Assembly (NCBI GenBank): GCA_963669155.1
Contig: OZ022577.1
Coordinates: forward strand, 30,188,053 to 30,252,052
Direction: 5' to 3'
Length of the DNA: 64,000 bases
Origin: Arbacia lixula
Taxonomy: Eukaryota; Echinodermata; Echinoidea; Arbacioida; Arbaciidae
A program made the position numbers and the translations under genes. Below are positions 25,360-37,189 of this stretch, one piece after another (the first letter of the stretch is position 1; each line of letters opens with the position of its first letter). A model generated the notes under the pieces. It made no database searches. It had not been told where the DNA came from and was given only the letters and a program-made list of their open reading frames with translations.

Positions 25360-26220
25360 GTTTTGTTCTCAGGGGATTAATACTTTGTTCAAAAGCTAAA
25401 GATTTGCTCACTCAAAAGGCATTCCAAGAAGGATGAAAGTTGTCTATCCAATTACAATAATAGTAATAATATTCAATTCTTAGAGATGCATAATACCATT
25501 CAAATAGTCTCTATGCGTGAACCTTAAGCAGGATGAGATGATGGCATAAAATGTTGGTATCCATGGCAACCTGGGCATTGTTATTCAGGCTTTTGCTCCA
25601 TGGAGCTAGAAGATGACACAAAGCGAGGTGACTCAAGTTTCTGGTATTTCTCCTTACGTACAAGATTGGCTGATGATAGAGTCTTCCCCCCGTAGGATGG
25701 AATAACTAATATGAGCTTTGGTGATGCTGATGTCATTGGGAAAGATGATACGTTGGAACCGTCTTCCCTGGAAGGGTTTCAACTTTGTAATAAAAAAAAA
25801 ATCTCTCAATGTGAGATGGTAGCTTTTCCTGTCATGTGAAAGTGATACCTTGTCCCATTGTTTATGATTTGTTATTTTTCTAAATGTTATCTGCCCCTTC
25901 CTTTGTCATTTTCTCATCCTGTTTAAGGTTGTCAGTATTTCTGTTTTATCAATTTCATAGGTGATTCTCAAATTCATACAAAGAAGCATCAGATATGCCG
26001 GATAAACAAGTTGACTTAGACTTGCCTTAAACCAATGGTTGGAAAAGACTCTGTGTTGGCTTTAAGTTTGACGTTAGTTTATGACAGTGATGTACAGGCT
26101 CCTGTGCTTTATCTCAAGCAAAGAAGTGAGATTGACACTGTTGGTCGTATATGGTCATGAGCAATCCATCCTTGCAGGGATAATATAACCTCACAGAGTA
26201 ACCAAAAGATCTAGCTACCT
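25360..26220. other. Gene-free single-copy DNA
   Basis: I find no exon, repeat boundary or RNA gene. The sequence is moderately AT-rich single-copy DNA. Confidence 0.5.
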
Positions 26221-26232
26221 TAATAGTAACTA

Positions 26233-26705
26233 TTATATCCCTTCTATGAATATTCATGAGTATTCTAGGAACGTGATTGGTCAATTGATGCTCGAAGAGC
26301 TCCGGATATATTTCACTATTTTTTCCTGGGGAGGACTGCGCATGCTCTATTGACTAATTCTTCCTTGGGACTACTGCGCATGCTCTCTACCTAAGTGGGC
26401 GTAAATTAGTGCACAGTGATTGCAGTGCGCGGCGTGTTGCGTGTTTACCTGGGATGAACCGATGAATCGAGACAGAGAAAAAAAGGCAAGTATTTTTGTT
26501 CTGTTATTGTTTTACAGAAGGGATATAAAACAAATATACCAAGCATTGAGTTCGAAAGTATAGTGAAAATTATCCATCTTCGGAGGGACTGGCATAGGTT
26601 ACTATTTTTTCCTCGGGGGCTTCGCCCCTCGGAAAAAATAGTTCTATGCCACTCCCTCCTCAGATAGATAATTTCCACTATACAATCTCACAGCTTGGTA
26701 TATTT
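26233..26705. mobile_element. Composite foldback/MITE cluster
   Basis: A near-complete hairpin runs from AAATATACCAAGC (26532) to its inverted match GCTTGGTATATTT (26693-26705), centred on CGGGGGC-TTC-GCCCC. The adjoining block 26233-26530 is bounded by TATATCCCTTCT and its inverse AGAAGGGATATA and carries related TTTTTTCCTGGGG and ACTGCGCATGCTCT words twice. It appears to be two related palindromic elements side by side. No coding capacity is seen. Confidence 0.75.
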
Positions 26706-28609
26706 GTATACCATCCATTTATTATGGTGCAGTCAGTCACACCTCTCTCTGCAGCCTTCATGGGAGGATGAAATAACATACACTGCCATGCACCATGCAA
26801 ACTCAAGACTCACTTTACCGGTCAATCACCCCATGCGATCTGAGCAGTCCCATCTAATGTTGCTTAGCTCTTCATGTATCGTTGATGCATGTTTGCACCA
26901 GTAATACAGCCAAGTCCTGTAGAGGATCATTGCATTGGTACAAAAAAGGGTTAAGTTTAACTGATCTTCTGAGTCTACTATCCCCACAGGAGGAGCATGG
27001 GGAGGATGATAGCTGTCGTGATCCATCATTAGTATACATCTTCTCTCAGCATATTGTTGGTTGCTATATTTTTGTCAACATCACCTCGTGTCTAGATGAT
27101 TTGTAAACATGCATCTCAATGTAATTTTTGTACAATCTTGAGTACATCTTTTCATTTTATTCAAGAGAGAGCAAAATGCCAGGCTTTCTAAAACATAGTC
27201 CATCTGTCATTCTCTCACTCAGTATTTGAAATTGATTTTTTTTCATTAATCCACTCTCTCTAGAATGCCCTCAATCAGCCTAAAGTGGCATGTTAAAGAG
27301 CAATTTCCATCTTTATCAGCCCAATCTGGCAAAAAATTAGCCATTTTGTCAACTTTAGGCTGATGAGACGCACCCTAGAAGTCATGTTCAAAATATCTGC
27401 TCACCATTCTAATCCACAAAGGGACCGCGGCATGTTGTTTGTAAGTTTTACATTGGGATGTTTGTCTGACTGACTGTCTGTCTCTTAATATGTCCAGAAG
27501 GAATACAACACTTCTTCATTAGATATGGGATCACTGTTTTGTGATACTGTGTAATATTTGACCAAATGCACCACAACAGGCCAAGGCAATTCAGTTGACT
27601 GTGTGCAGTCCAATTTCTGTAATTAGGAATTTTAGATAAAGAAAGCATTAGGTAACCAAACTTAAGAATGGTGAAGACACGTTTAATGTCAAATGTGTTT
27701 GCCTCCCTCATTTGGCGATGACCACTACCATGTAACAATCCCACAAGCCCTTTGGAGATGCTTCTTGTCTTGCTTGTCCAACAGTGACAGAGAGACTGTG
27801 ACGCAGAGAAGGAAAACAACACATCAATATGCCAATCTGTCTTGTGTATTCAGGGGATCCTCTTTGAATCTTCCTGTTATGCAAAGCAGAATGTCTTGAG
27901 TGTTTTCTCACATTTCAAGGGAGGGATATATTCTAAGTGTAACAGCCCCAGCGATATACTAAGTGTTTCAGTTATTTGAAAACCCAGAATACTCTGTTGA
28001 AAAAAGAATCAAGAAATGTGTATAATCTTTTATATAAGTAATAATTTTCATAATTTTTGATGAACCATTCTACTGCTGTTACTACATAGATCTATGCTGT
28101 ACAACAAGATCAATATCACTTATGATGATACAGTTACAATTGTTTTTTAATCAATTTTGTTTTTGGAGAAAGAGATTGGCCAGTGCGGTAAATTCAGCGC
28201 TCATTTGGTGATCTAAGGCCATATAATTGGGATGGGTATAGGTCTGTCAACCTTATCCACCAACTCTCCCCCAGTTTCATTCACCTTTTATGATAAATCT
28301 AACCTACTTTTATTAATTGATTTACAGATTCGTCATCTTCTTGTTAGTCTCCATGGCAACCACAATATCTATTTCCTTGCCCACCTATCTGTTCTGTCTG
28401 CTCACTTCTCCCTCCCTCCTGTTTCCTCTATATGCCCTCTGCCTCCTCTCTATGTTTATTTCTTCCCATCTGTATATCCTTTCTTTCCCTTCTTTGCTCT
28501 TTATCTCTCCCACACACATACACACACACACACACGTACACAAACTATCTCTCTTTCCCTCTACATCCCCCCCTACTCTTTCTTTCTATTGCTCTCTCTC
28601 TCCCCATCT

Positions 28610-28703
28610 ATCTCTTTCTCATTTTACCGCTCTCTCCATCTATCCTCTCTGTCTCTCTCTTTCTGTCTCTCTCTCTCTGTCTGTCTGTCTCTCTGTCTGT
28701 TTG

Positions 28704-28749
<46 letters not shown>

Positions 28750-28755
28750 CATCTC
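28610..28755. repeat. (CT)n/(CTGT)n microsatellite
   Basis: The plus strand is built of CT dinucleotides with interspersed CTGT and CTTT units. Confidence 0.95.
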
Positions 28756-29689
28756 TTCCCCCCACTACCATGTCATGCTGCTATCAGAGATGTTCCTCCC
28801 TCAGGAATGATAGCAGCGTAGCCGCTCATGACACGTCCATCCTTCTCATCACCCTACATTATCTCCTCCCCACTGCCGCTGGGACTGTGGCGAGTGTGAT
28901 AACAATATGATCCCTGGGATACTCGCAGAGCACGTTTCATATGTCTTCCAGCAACTTAAACCACTAACATTATTCTTTAAGACTGTTTTTGTTTTCCAGA
29001 TGAACGTGTGATGCATTATTGTAACGCATACTGGAATTACCCACAAGGCTATGCGTAACGTGAGTATGCTGCGAGCGTCTCTGCCAGCTGCTTGCAGTAG
29101 ATGTTGTTCAAAACTTAAGGATTCAGTCCTGTGCGCAGGAACAAAATATTCCTGGTGTTCATTCTTGTTTTCATGTCACTTTCACGGTTTGGTTAACCCT
29201 CTGAGTACTAAGTCATGAATGAACCATTGACTATATAAAGCAGTGAAAGTGCCCATGGTGATAAAAGGATTATCTCAATGAAAAGATCCTTGGAGTGAAA
29301 ATCACGATGTTCTTCTTTTCAACATGGTATTTACTCAAACACACTTCCTTTAAACATGTAATATACTTTGCCTATTCCTGTTTGTGCCAATGCCTGTCTG
29401 TCAAGTGAAAAGCTGTACAAAGTGTACAGCCCCTTACGACTATGCATATTATCCAATACAAAAAAAACTCTATATATCTTCTATATAATGCATAGATAGA
29501 TATTGCATGCCATTGTAGAAATGTGTGACCTTTTGCTGACCATATTCAAATCTTCCTTAGATATCACTCGGTGTGAATGCATTCACAGCTTTCCACAGAA
29601 AATTAATCACATGCTGCCCTGAGAGATATGATTGGGTTAGGTATGATAAGGCTTCAGTGTATTCATCACAAGCATCAATTCAATTCATA

Positions 29690-29930
29690 TCTATCCTCCC
29701 CCACCCCACCCCCACCCCCTTTTCCTCTCCCTCTCTGTTCCTTCCTATCTCCCTTTCTCTTATGCCCTTTCCCCTCACTCTCTTTCCTCTCCCCCATCTT
29801 GCTCTCTCTCTCTCTCTCTCTCTCTCTCCACCCCCTCTCTTCACCCTCTCTTTCTGTCACGGCTCATCCCCCTCTTCCTCCCACGTATTCTCTCTTCTCC
29901 TCTCTCTCTCTGCTTCTGTCTGTTCCTGTT
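29690..29930. repeat. CT-rich low-complexity tract
   Basis: A pyrimidine-rich plus strand contains a (CT)n core near 29800-29828 and C-rich flanks. The overlapping open frames here are spurious. Confidence 0.9.
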
Positions 29931-30347
29931 GTCCCTGTTTTTATCCCTTAGTATTTTTTACACTCTCCTCTCTCATCTATAAAAAGGACACGTTTTTCCA
30001 CACGCACTTTACATACATGTAGGAAAAAGATCCATGTTTACTGCAGAGCACGTCCTTCATTCTCGCTTCATTTATTGATTATTCTCAGCAAAGGAAAAAT
30101 AGCTTGATACAAAATCTTAAAGGAAGATTCTCTTTGTTCCAATATAATATGAATTAGTTCATAGCTTTTTCTTTGCAGCAGGCTTTTGGAATATATGTGA
30201 CTGAATTGCTCATGCACATTTTCTTTCGAAGGAATAAGAAAGCCTTTCAACAGGAAGCAAGTGTGTGAATGTCTCTTGCAGCTATCTTTTTACTGTGCCG
30301 TGCATCCTCAGAGTAAACAAAAATCTCTCGCCATCAACCCTGCAAAT

Positions 30348-30631
30348 ATGGCAGATACCCACCATGCACAACAGGATGAGCAGATATATTCTCCCTTGCC
30401 TTCGACTGGCAAACCCCAAACTCTCCTTAAACGGCCATCAATCACCCTTCCGCCGTCAGACACGGATGAATTGCTCCTTGCTCGCCTTACATCGCCGACA
30501 GGTGAAGAAATGCTCAGGTGTAATGTCACCGCCGCGGCGACGGACATGGATATGTCAGCGGTTGGCATGACAACGGGGGGGTGCCAGACCAGTCGTCTTG
30601 ATTCGCGCGGAGGCTCGCTCTCGGATATCGG
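30348..30631 (+). CDS. Candidate upstream coding exon, unproven
   Basis: An ATG in good context (A at -3, G at +4) opens a frame of 94 codons that ends ATC GG before GTAAAC, a good donor. It therefore stops in phase 2, exactly what the exon at 41248 needs. The predicted peptide is hydrophilic and Thr/Ser/Asp-rich, beginning MADTHHAQQDEQIYS. I do not recognise it in TALPID3 or any other family. Against it: this is a GC-rich patch where other frames are also open, phase agreement has a one-in-three chance, and the coiled coil expected between it and 41248 is not seen. It may instead be a regulatory island. Confidence 0.27.
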
Positions 30632-30639
30632 GTAAACTG

Positions 30640-33600
30640 AGGCGAGGTGGTCTCTGTGACAGAATAAAGGCAGACTCTGTAGTCTCCTGGGCTCAGTGTT
30701 TCTTAGAGAAAACTGATTCCCATCCATTCATGTATCAATGTCTCTTTCAGGGTAGACAGCCGCTTTAGCTCCACACAGTGATATCCAGTGTGGCTTCTAC
30801 AGTTTACTTCTTCTGCTTTCTGTAGTACGGCAACATTGTCTCACCCACATGTATGTTCCTATGTTGTATTAATACAATTTGTAACTTGAAGAACTTGAGA
30901 CATGATTTGCATCCTTAATTATGCTACCATGCACCATGACATTGGAGCTACAAGCAAAAGCATAAGTCAGAATTCTCATCTAACTGAGCATTGTACATTA
31001 AAGTACATGTACATCCAACATTGAAAATGCGAGCACAGGAAAACTCTCTAATCTGTGTACCATCATCATTTCTCGTTCAAACTGCCTTTACATCAATTAC
31101 ATGCATAAAAGTCTACCAAACCTATAAGACATTTCAGTTTTTGTACAGATTTCTTCTTCTACAGGAAATCTAGCCTGAAAATGTGACTTGACTTTATATT
31201 GAAGTTCTATGCATAGGACAGTGTGTTTCTTCACTCTCCTACAAGTCATCATTCTCTATTAAGTTCTGCCCTGGGCTAGATGTTCAGCCTCTTGCAAAAT
31301 GTACTTAATGATTTTCATATACATGTATATAGAACATAAAAATATGTTTTGCATATAGTGCATGGATTTCCACTGCTTGAAACTTCTCTACTAATGCAAG
31401 ATTTATTGGGATTCACTTTTACATTGTGTTAAACAGGATGTCTACCCCTCACCAAAAGATCCAGTTTAATTAATCAAACAAATCTGTTAGCTTGTGTTGA
31501 ATTACCCAACTGTTGTGCATGTTTCACCACACAGACTTTTCAGCGCTGCTTTCTCTCCTACATCTGTTATGGAGTAGATAACGTCTCAGCCTCGCCGCCT
31601 CGTCTTGTGCCCGGGATAACTCTCTGAGCCCCCCTTAATACCTCCTGGGAGCAAATCCTTGTCTTTGACGGCTCCGTGTGCAAAACCCCAGGATTCCATT
31701 GAGCCCGTCTAGGCCGGAAACCTTCAATGTGGGAGTCTGCATTGCAGCCAGGTTTTTTTTCTTTTCTTGTCCCCTTATATATCTCCCTGGAATCAGCTGT
31801 TTCGGGGGAAGGTGTAATGAAATATAGGGACTGAAAGATGCACTGGTGCTAAGTGATGTGGGTTCATCTCCGTTTGTTGCTTCTTCACAGATGAGGGAAC
31901 ATTCAGAAGATTGCCACTATGAAACAAATATGTCTGTTTGGGTCTGATTTGATTTATCAAAAAAAAAAGCTATGAATATCAGAGTATAAGCAGTGTAAAT
32001 ATATGGTAGTCATCACATGCAACAATGGTAGGGATGAAATTGCACTTGTACATGTTTATGTGTTTATTTTGTTTTTAAGAACAGTGTTAGATTAACTGTT
32101 AACCTGCCGCTGTCGCAAATTTGTGACCAAACTGTAATAGAAAAAAACTCCAGCACAGAGGGGTTTTATCCCTAGCAAGTTAAAGGTAATCATGCTGATT
32201 TGTTTTGATATCAGGATCAAAGGAAGGAATTTTTCAAAATGATGAAATTGAAAGGACTCATGATGATGCAGAATGTTTGTGCCATGATCATGGGTCTCAT
32301 AATCTTTACTACAGACTGCTATCCCTTACTTTTAATGCAAAGTGATTCATAACCACCAAAGTAGACAGTTTCAATCACTCAAATAATTGAAGAAAATTTT
32401 CAAGAAAAAAATTCCAAGGCAAAGGCAGTTTTTAGCTTTAACTTAGGCTGTTGCTCACAGTCAAATGTTCAGGCTTTATGAACCTTAGTCCAGAAAGGAT
32501 GTCAAAATTTGCCATGGAATTGGGTTGAGTTGCATTGCTTAGTATCTTTTAAGTGGAAAAAGCCAACCCACAGATACACAGGCTCAGTAAAAAAAAAATG
32601 GGTTAAAATTCAAATTATTGATTAGTTGAAACATAATTTAACAAGAGCCTGACTATATTATGGATTATGGATTATATGAATAATTTCTGTGGTATCACTT
32701 AGATAAAACTAAACTTTTTTATCTCTAAAAACTTGACTTTTATTTAATGTTCCCAATGCTCATGTCTTGATTAGCTTTACAAGATAAGTGTAGATTGAAC
32801 ATGGCTTTCGAGTCTGGGGAATGAGAACATGTCAGGTTGAACAAGTCAACGGAAACTAGTTCTCAAAGTTTCGCCAAGTTTCTGCCATGTGGAAATGTCA
32901 ATCAGATCAGCGGAATTAAAAGCTCTGAAATCTTGTTGGAGGACTAACAGTGCTTTACTTGGAAGCCCATTTGGCGCAGGAATACCGCCTCGGAATCTGC
33001 AACGCAGAGTTTAATTGAAAACGGGAGTCGGTGCCCAAATCTTTGTCTGTGTTGCCATAGATCAGCTGTTGAGTAGGTGATAATACTAGTCTGTGATGTG
33101 ACAGCTATATACTTGCAGTGGATTATATACTTTTACTACAGGTTTCCCAGCTATCTTTCAAGATGGAGCTGTCTTATAGCAGTCTACACTTCGATGGGGC
33201 TTGTAAATCTTGCATGTTCAAGATGCAGCAGGGAGAAGGGTACCATGTAGAAAGAATGTTTTGTTGACAATGTTTTTTATTCTCCATGACATTAGAGTTG
33301 TTTGTTCATAAACAGATGAGAGGAAAGAACAGAGTAGTAGAATTTCATCTAGTATAGCACCTGGGAATAGCTGCATTCAGTATGTTGTGTAATTTTGATA
33401 TTTGGCACTCAAATAATGCAGAATGCTACAGAATACCATGATTTTTCATGGTACACCGTAAAACAACTTTTATTCTTTTGCAATAAGTCTGAAAAAAAAA
33501 CTTTGCCATTTGTGTGCCAGATGAACTTCAGCGCAATGGGACTTGTGTGGATTACTTCTGAACAATGTCACAACTGGTACAAAGAAAGTTAACAGCCAAT

Positions 33601-35430
33601 AGCATAGAGTAGAGAGAGTGAGATTATAGAATCCAAGCATTCTTTATGAGAGGAGCTGTTGGCTGGATTATGTTAAGCTACTCCTATTCTCTAGAGGAGC
33701 TAGACTCGTGTGAGCCACCCACCAGCAAAAAAGGAGACCTTTGCTGGAATAGGTGGCGTAATCAATTTTGACGTGATATTTGTTGCAAAAGTTCAAGTGC
33801 ATCTTCATTTTGGGGGCTGATGATGAAACTGATGGGGCCCACGCCCACTGGGGAAGCATTCTGTCAGGAGTGGTTGGACGTTATCCAGCTCTCTCTCAAT
33901 TAGTCCACCCCGCCAAAACCCCGTTGATGCAAGACGATAGGGCAGATTTGTTTTCGCTGGCTGATGTCAAAGAAGATTCGATGCTATCTTTGGCTCCTGA
34001 AGTGAATTAAAGGCTGAGAGAGAAAGAGAGACTTGTCCCTGCATTGAAGTTAATGTCTGCTTTCACTGAAGGAATTTAGCAATCACGAGGTATTACCGAA
34101 CATTATACTGTTGTCAACTAGTCTTTCTTTGTTGCGCTTGGTATGAAGCCATATATAGTCTGAGTTAAGCCTATCAGGGCCAAACTTAGTTGAACAATAT
34201 ACTTATGGAGAAAACCGTAAATAGAATATAGCCAGAGTTAAACCCCCGAGAGCGCAACACTGTTCAACAGATACGCTGATCCATACATGTGATCAAACGT
34301 TTCTTCTTTAACTCTGAACAAAAAAAAAATTACAAAGTGTACTTTCATTTGATTAAAATCACAGCCTAAAAACTTTAAAAAGTTTAGTTATGATATATCT
34401 TTCAGGTTTCTCTCATTCCTGTCATTTTTTTCTGCCAAAAATTAAAATCTGTTATATTAATTTGTTCCCGTTTTACAGGGCAAATACGATTCTCAGTGGT
34501 CTTTATTTGTTGCCATTTTGATAATCTTATACATTTCAAATTGTTGAAATCATTTTTATCCAGAAATCTGGTAGATTTGAACGATGCCCAAGATTCTCTT
34601 TCTATTTGACATCGGAAGAGAATGTACCTTTAGTTGACTTAAGAAGAAAGAAATACATATCAAAACTGTATTATTTATAAATGGTCATCATATTTGTGTT
34701 ACTAATCACACCTAAAATCCAACATGGCAATCAGATGTGTGAGATATCAGGAACTTGTTGGGGCAGTCACGTGACCATGCATGCCTTTAAAATGGGCGTT
34801 TGTTGATGTGTCTGCTGTGAGCCTTTAAGAACCGTGAGTGAGTGAGTGACACACATCAGCAGCACGGATCACTAGAAGTCATCGGAGGGCAAGAGACGGG
34901 CGGGGTCCCCCGTCAGCTTGCCTGATACCCCGACAGACTCGGGCTGAAGCGGCGGAGAGACAGGAAGCCACTAAGGAGCATGGGAGGGGAGGAAGATGAA
35001 GAGGTGGAGGAGAATGAAGGGGGCAATGAAGATCTGACATTAATCCCTTTCAGCCAGAGATGGCAGACAGGGAGATGTGTTCACACATAGAGCAAATGTC
35101 ATTTGTGTTTACTATTATGTAATATCTCTGGTGATGAAGACAAATGGGATTTTCATTATTCTTCAGGTCATAGAGGTTTCAGGCATGGAGAAAATATTTT
35201 CTCTAGCATGAGCATGCAGATTCTCGGGTATTGCGGGATTGCTCAACTAGTTGCGCTCAGTTTCGGAGCATGCTATGAATTCAAATTTGGGCTTATAAAA
35301 TGTGTATAGAAATTAAACTAGGTTTGAAAAATTGTGGGTGAGGCAAATAACGTGTCCATGCCACAGACGTGTTCCTCTCTAAGCATCATACAGACACATT
35401 GTGAACAGTACTCAGCTAAATGTAGACATA
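30640..35430. other. Gene-free stretch with GC-richer islands
   Basis: No exon is confirmed. GC-richer islands lie at about 31550-31810, 32860-33070, 33680-34020 and 34760-35060. The last combines GTCACGTGAC, a TTTAAAA word, a GC-rich stretch and an ATG at 34980 opening an acidic 36-codon frame; it has some look of a promoter with a 5' leader but there is no clear donor. AT-rich DNA fills the gaps. Confidence 0.4.
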
Positions 35431-35438
35431 TTGTAAAT

Positions 35439-35449
35439 GAGAGAGAGAG

Positions 35450-35491
<42 letters not shown>

Positions 35492-35543
35492 AAAGGAGTG
35501 GAAAAAGACAATGAGAGGAAAATTAGAAATACGGAGATTAGTT

Positions 35544-35576
<33 letters not shown>

Positions 35577-35660
35577 TTGAGAGATAGTGAGGGGGAAATG
35601 GTGAATGAGAAATGGATAAGTAAGAGAGAGAAGTGGAAGTGAAGACAGAGAGAGAGAGGG
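35439..35660. repeat. (GA)n-(TA)n-(GA)n microsatellites
   Basis: A short GA run leads into a perfect TA run (about 35453-35489). Further GA runs follow at 35543-35571 and 35646-35658. The minus-strand frame across this region is an artefact. Confidence 0.95.
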
Positions 35661-36848
35661 GGGGTTCTTGCACTCATGAGGTCATGATTTAAAGGAAGTT
35701 GTGTCAGAGAGAGCAGAAATCAAGAGTGCATTTCAATTAGATTAATCAGCGCTCACAGGGTGACTATCTTCGTGATGTAGACATTCTTTTCTGTTTTATT
35801 TTCTTGCCCTTTCTTTTTCTTGCCTCATCAGAGACAGCATGCTTAATGGGAGAACTTGACAGGATTTAAGGAGGGTTTTTTTTTTCCAATAACTAAGAAA
35901 CAGCTTGGTTTGAGTTAGAGATGTGAAGTCCAATGGAAAAGCAGGTCGGGTAGAGACCGCTGCTTCAGCAACTAATGCTATAAATATGTTGGCAGATTTT
36001 CACTTCGCTAGTTTGGAATGTCATCATTTTAGTGCATTATTAGTAGTCATATGAGAAGCCTGAGAATAGACAAATAAAACAAATCCACTGTTGATCCTTA
36101 ATATAATATGGAATATAGGGATCAAACATCTTGTAAATGATGTGCCTTTTTTAAGTAAGATTAATCTGAAGTCATCAGTGATTCTGTGGATTTTAAATCT
36201 AGGATTTTTAGACTTAATTTTCCTTTCTTGTGTGTTTTTTATAGCACCACATACCATTTGTTACTTTAAGATACATGTTCTATTCTTTTGAAATTCAGGT
36301 GAAATGAGGTCAAAGCTTTTAATGACGTCCTAAATATTACAGTAGTGTTGTGATTTTGTTTACCATAGTTGCTAACATCTCCAGTTTATTAGAAAAAAAG
36401 TATCTTGCTAGTAGAATAAGGTCAGTTTTTCTAGGGCTCTTGTGAGTACACCATTGAGCGTATTTGCTTGCATAATGATGCAGAATCAGTGCATCTCCCC
36501 AGAAAGATTTTTTTCTCATTTAGCTCTTTAGAGGCCATCAATATTATGTTGGCTTACATAATACACATAAATTGTATATTGTAGCATATTGTCTGTCACA
36601 GGAAGAGTTGATAGAAATCTAGCTAGTCAAGCAAACCAAATCCTCCTGTGACAACAAACATCATAATTTACCCTCATTCGATGTGATTTGATTATACAAG
36701 GTGAATTTTTTACTGTTATGTATGTTTTTTACTTCCAAGAAATGACAAGGTTCTTTCTGATGATGTCGTACATGTCATGATATTGTATGCCATGATTAAT
36801 TTTAGGGGTAGGAGGGAAGTAAAGGGTTGTGTGCAGGAGCAGATGATT

Positions 36849-37186
36849 GCTTATGCGGGGAGCATTTGTTATTCCGAAGGTTCGAATACTCCGAAGGTTC
36901 GTTATTCCGAAGGTTCATTATTCAGAAGGTTCGTTCATCCGAAAAGGAAATAAGGTTCTTTTTCCAAAGGTTCGTTAATCAAAAAAAGAAATAAGGTTGG
37001 AAGCTTTTGAACCTTCAGAAAAACGAACCTTATTTAATTTTCGGATGAATGAACCTGCGGAGAAAAGAACCTTATTTCGTTTTCGGATTAATGAACCCTT
37101 TTTTATTTTCAGATTAATGAACCTTCGGAATAACAAACCTTTAGAATAAACGAACCTTCGGAATATCGAACTGTAACCGCATATGC
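36849..37186. mobile_element. Foldback built of TTCCGAAGGTTCG units
   Basis: Short units such as ATTCCGAAGGTTCGTT are repeated in the left half. Their reverse complements (AACGAACCTTCGGAAT) are repeated in the right half. The outer ends GCTTATGCGG and CCGCATATGC are inverted matches. The whole stretch could fold as one long hairpin. No coding capacity; the Arg/Phe-rich minus-strand frame reflects the repeat. Confidence 0.8.
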
Positions 37187-37189
37187 ACA

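Larger units (their letters stand above)
26710..30260. other. Gene-free stretch with CT-rich tracts
   Basis: No exon can be supported. It contains a (CA)n run near 28510-28535, CT-rich tracts at about 28430-28755 and 29690-29930, and a GC-richer island at about 28780-29060. Long Ser/Leu/Pro frames over the CT tracts are composition artefacts. Confidence 0.5.

Noticed and set aside
28232-28910. Frames of nearly 200 codons on plus
   Set aside because: Low-complexity Ser/Leu/Pro translation of CT- and CA-rich repeats, with three frames open together.
33780-34010. 76-codon frame in a GC-richer island
   Set aside because: Reads somewhat protein-like, but has no splice sites in a fitting phase, no recognisable domain and no neighbouring exons.
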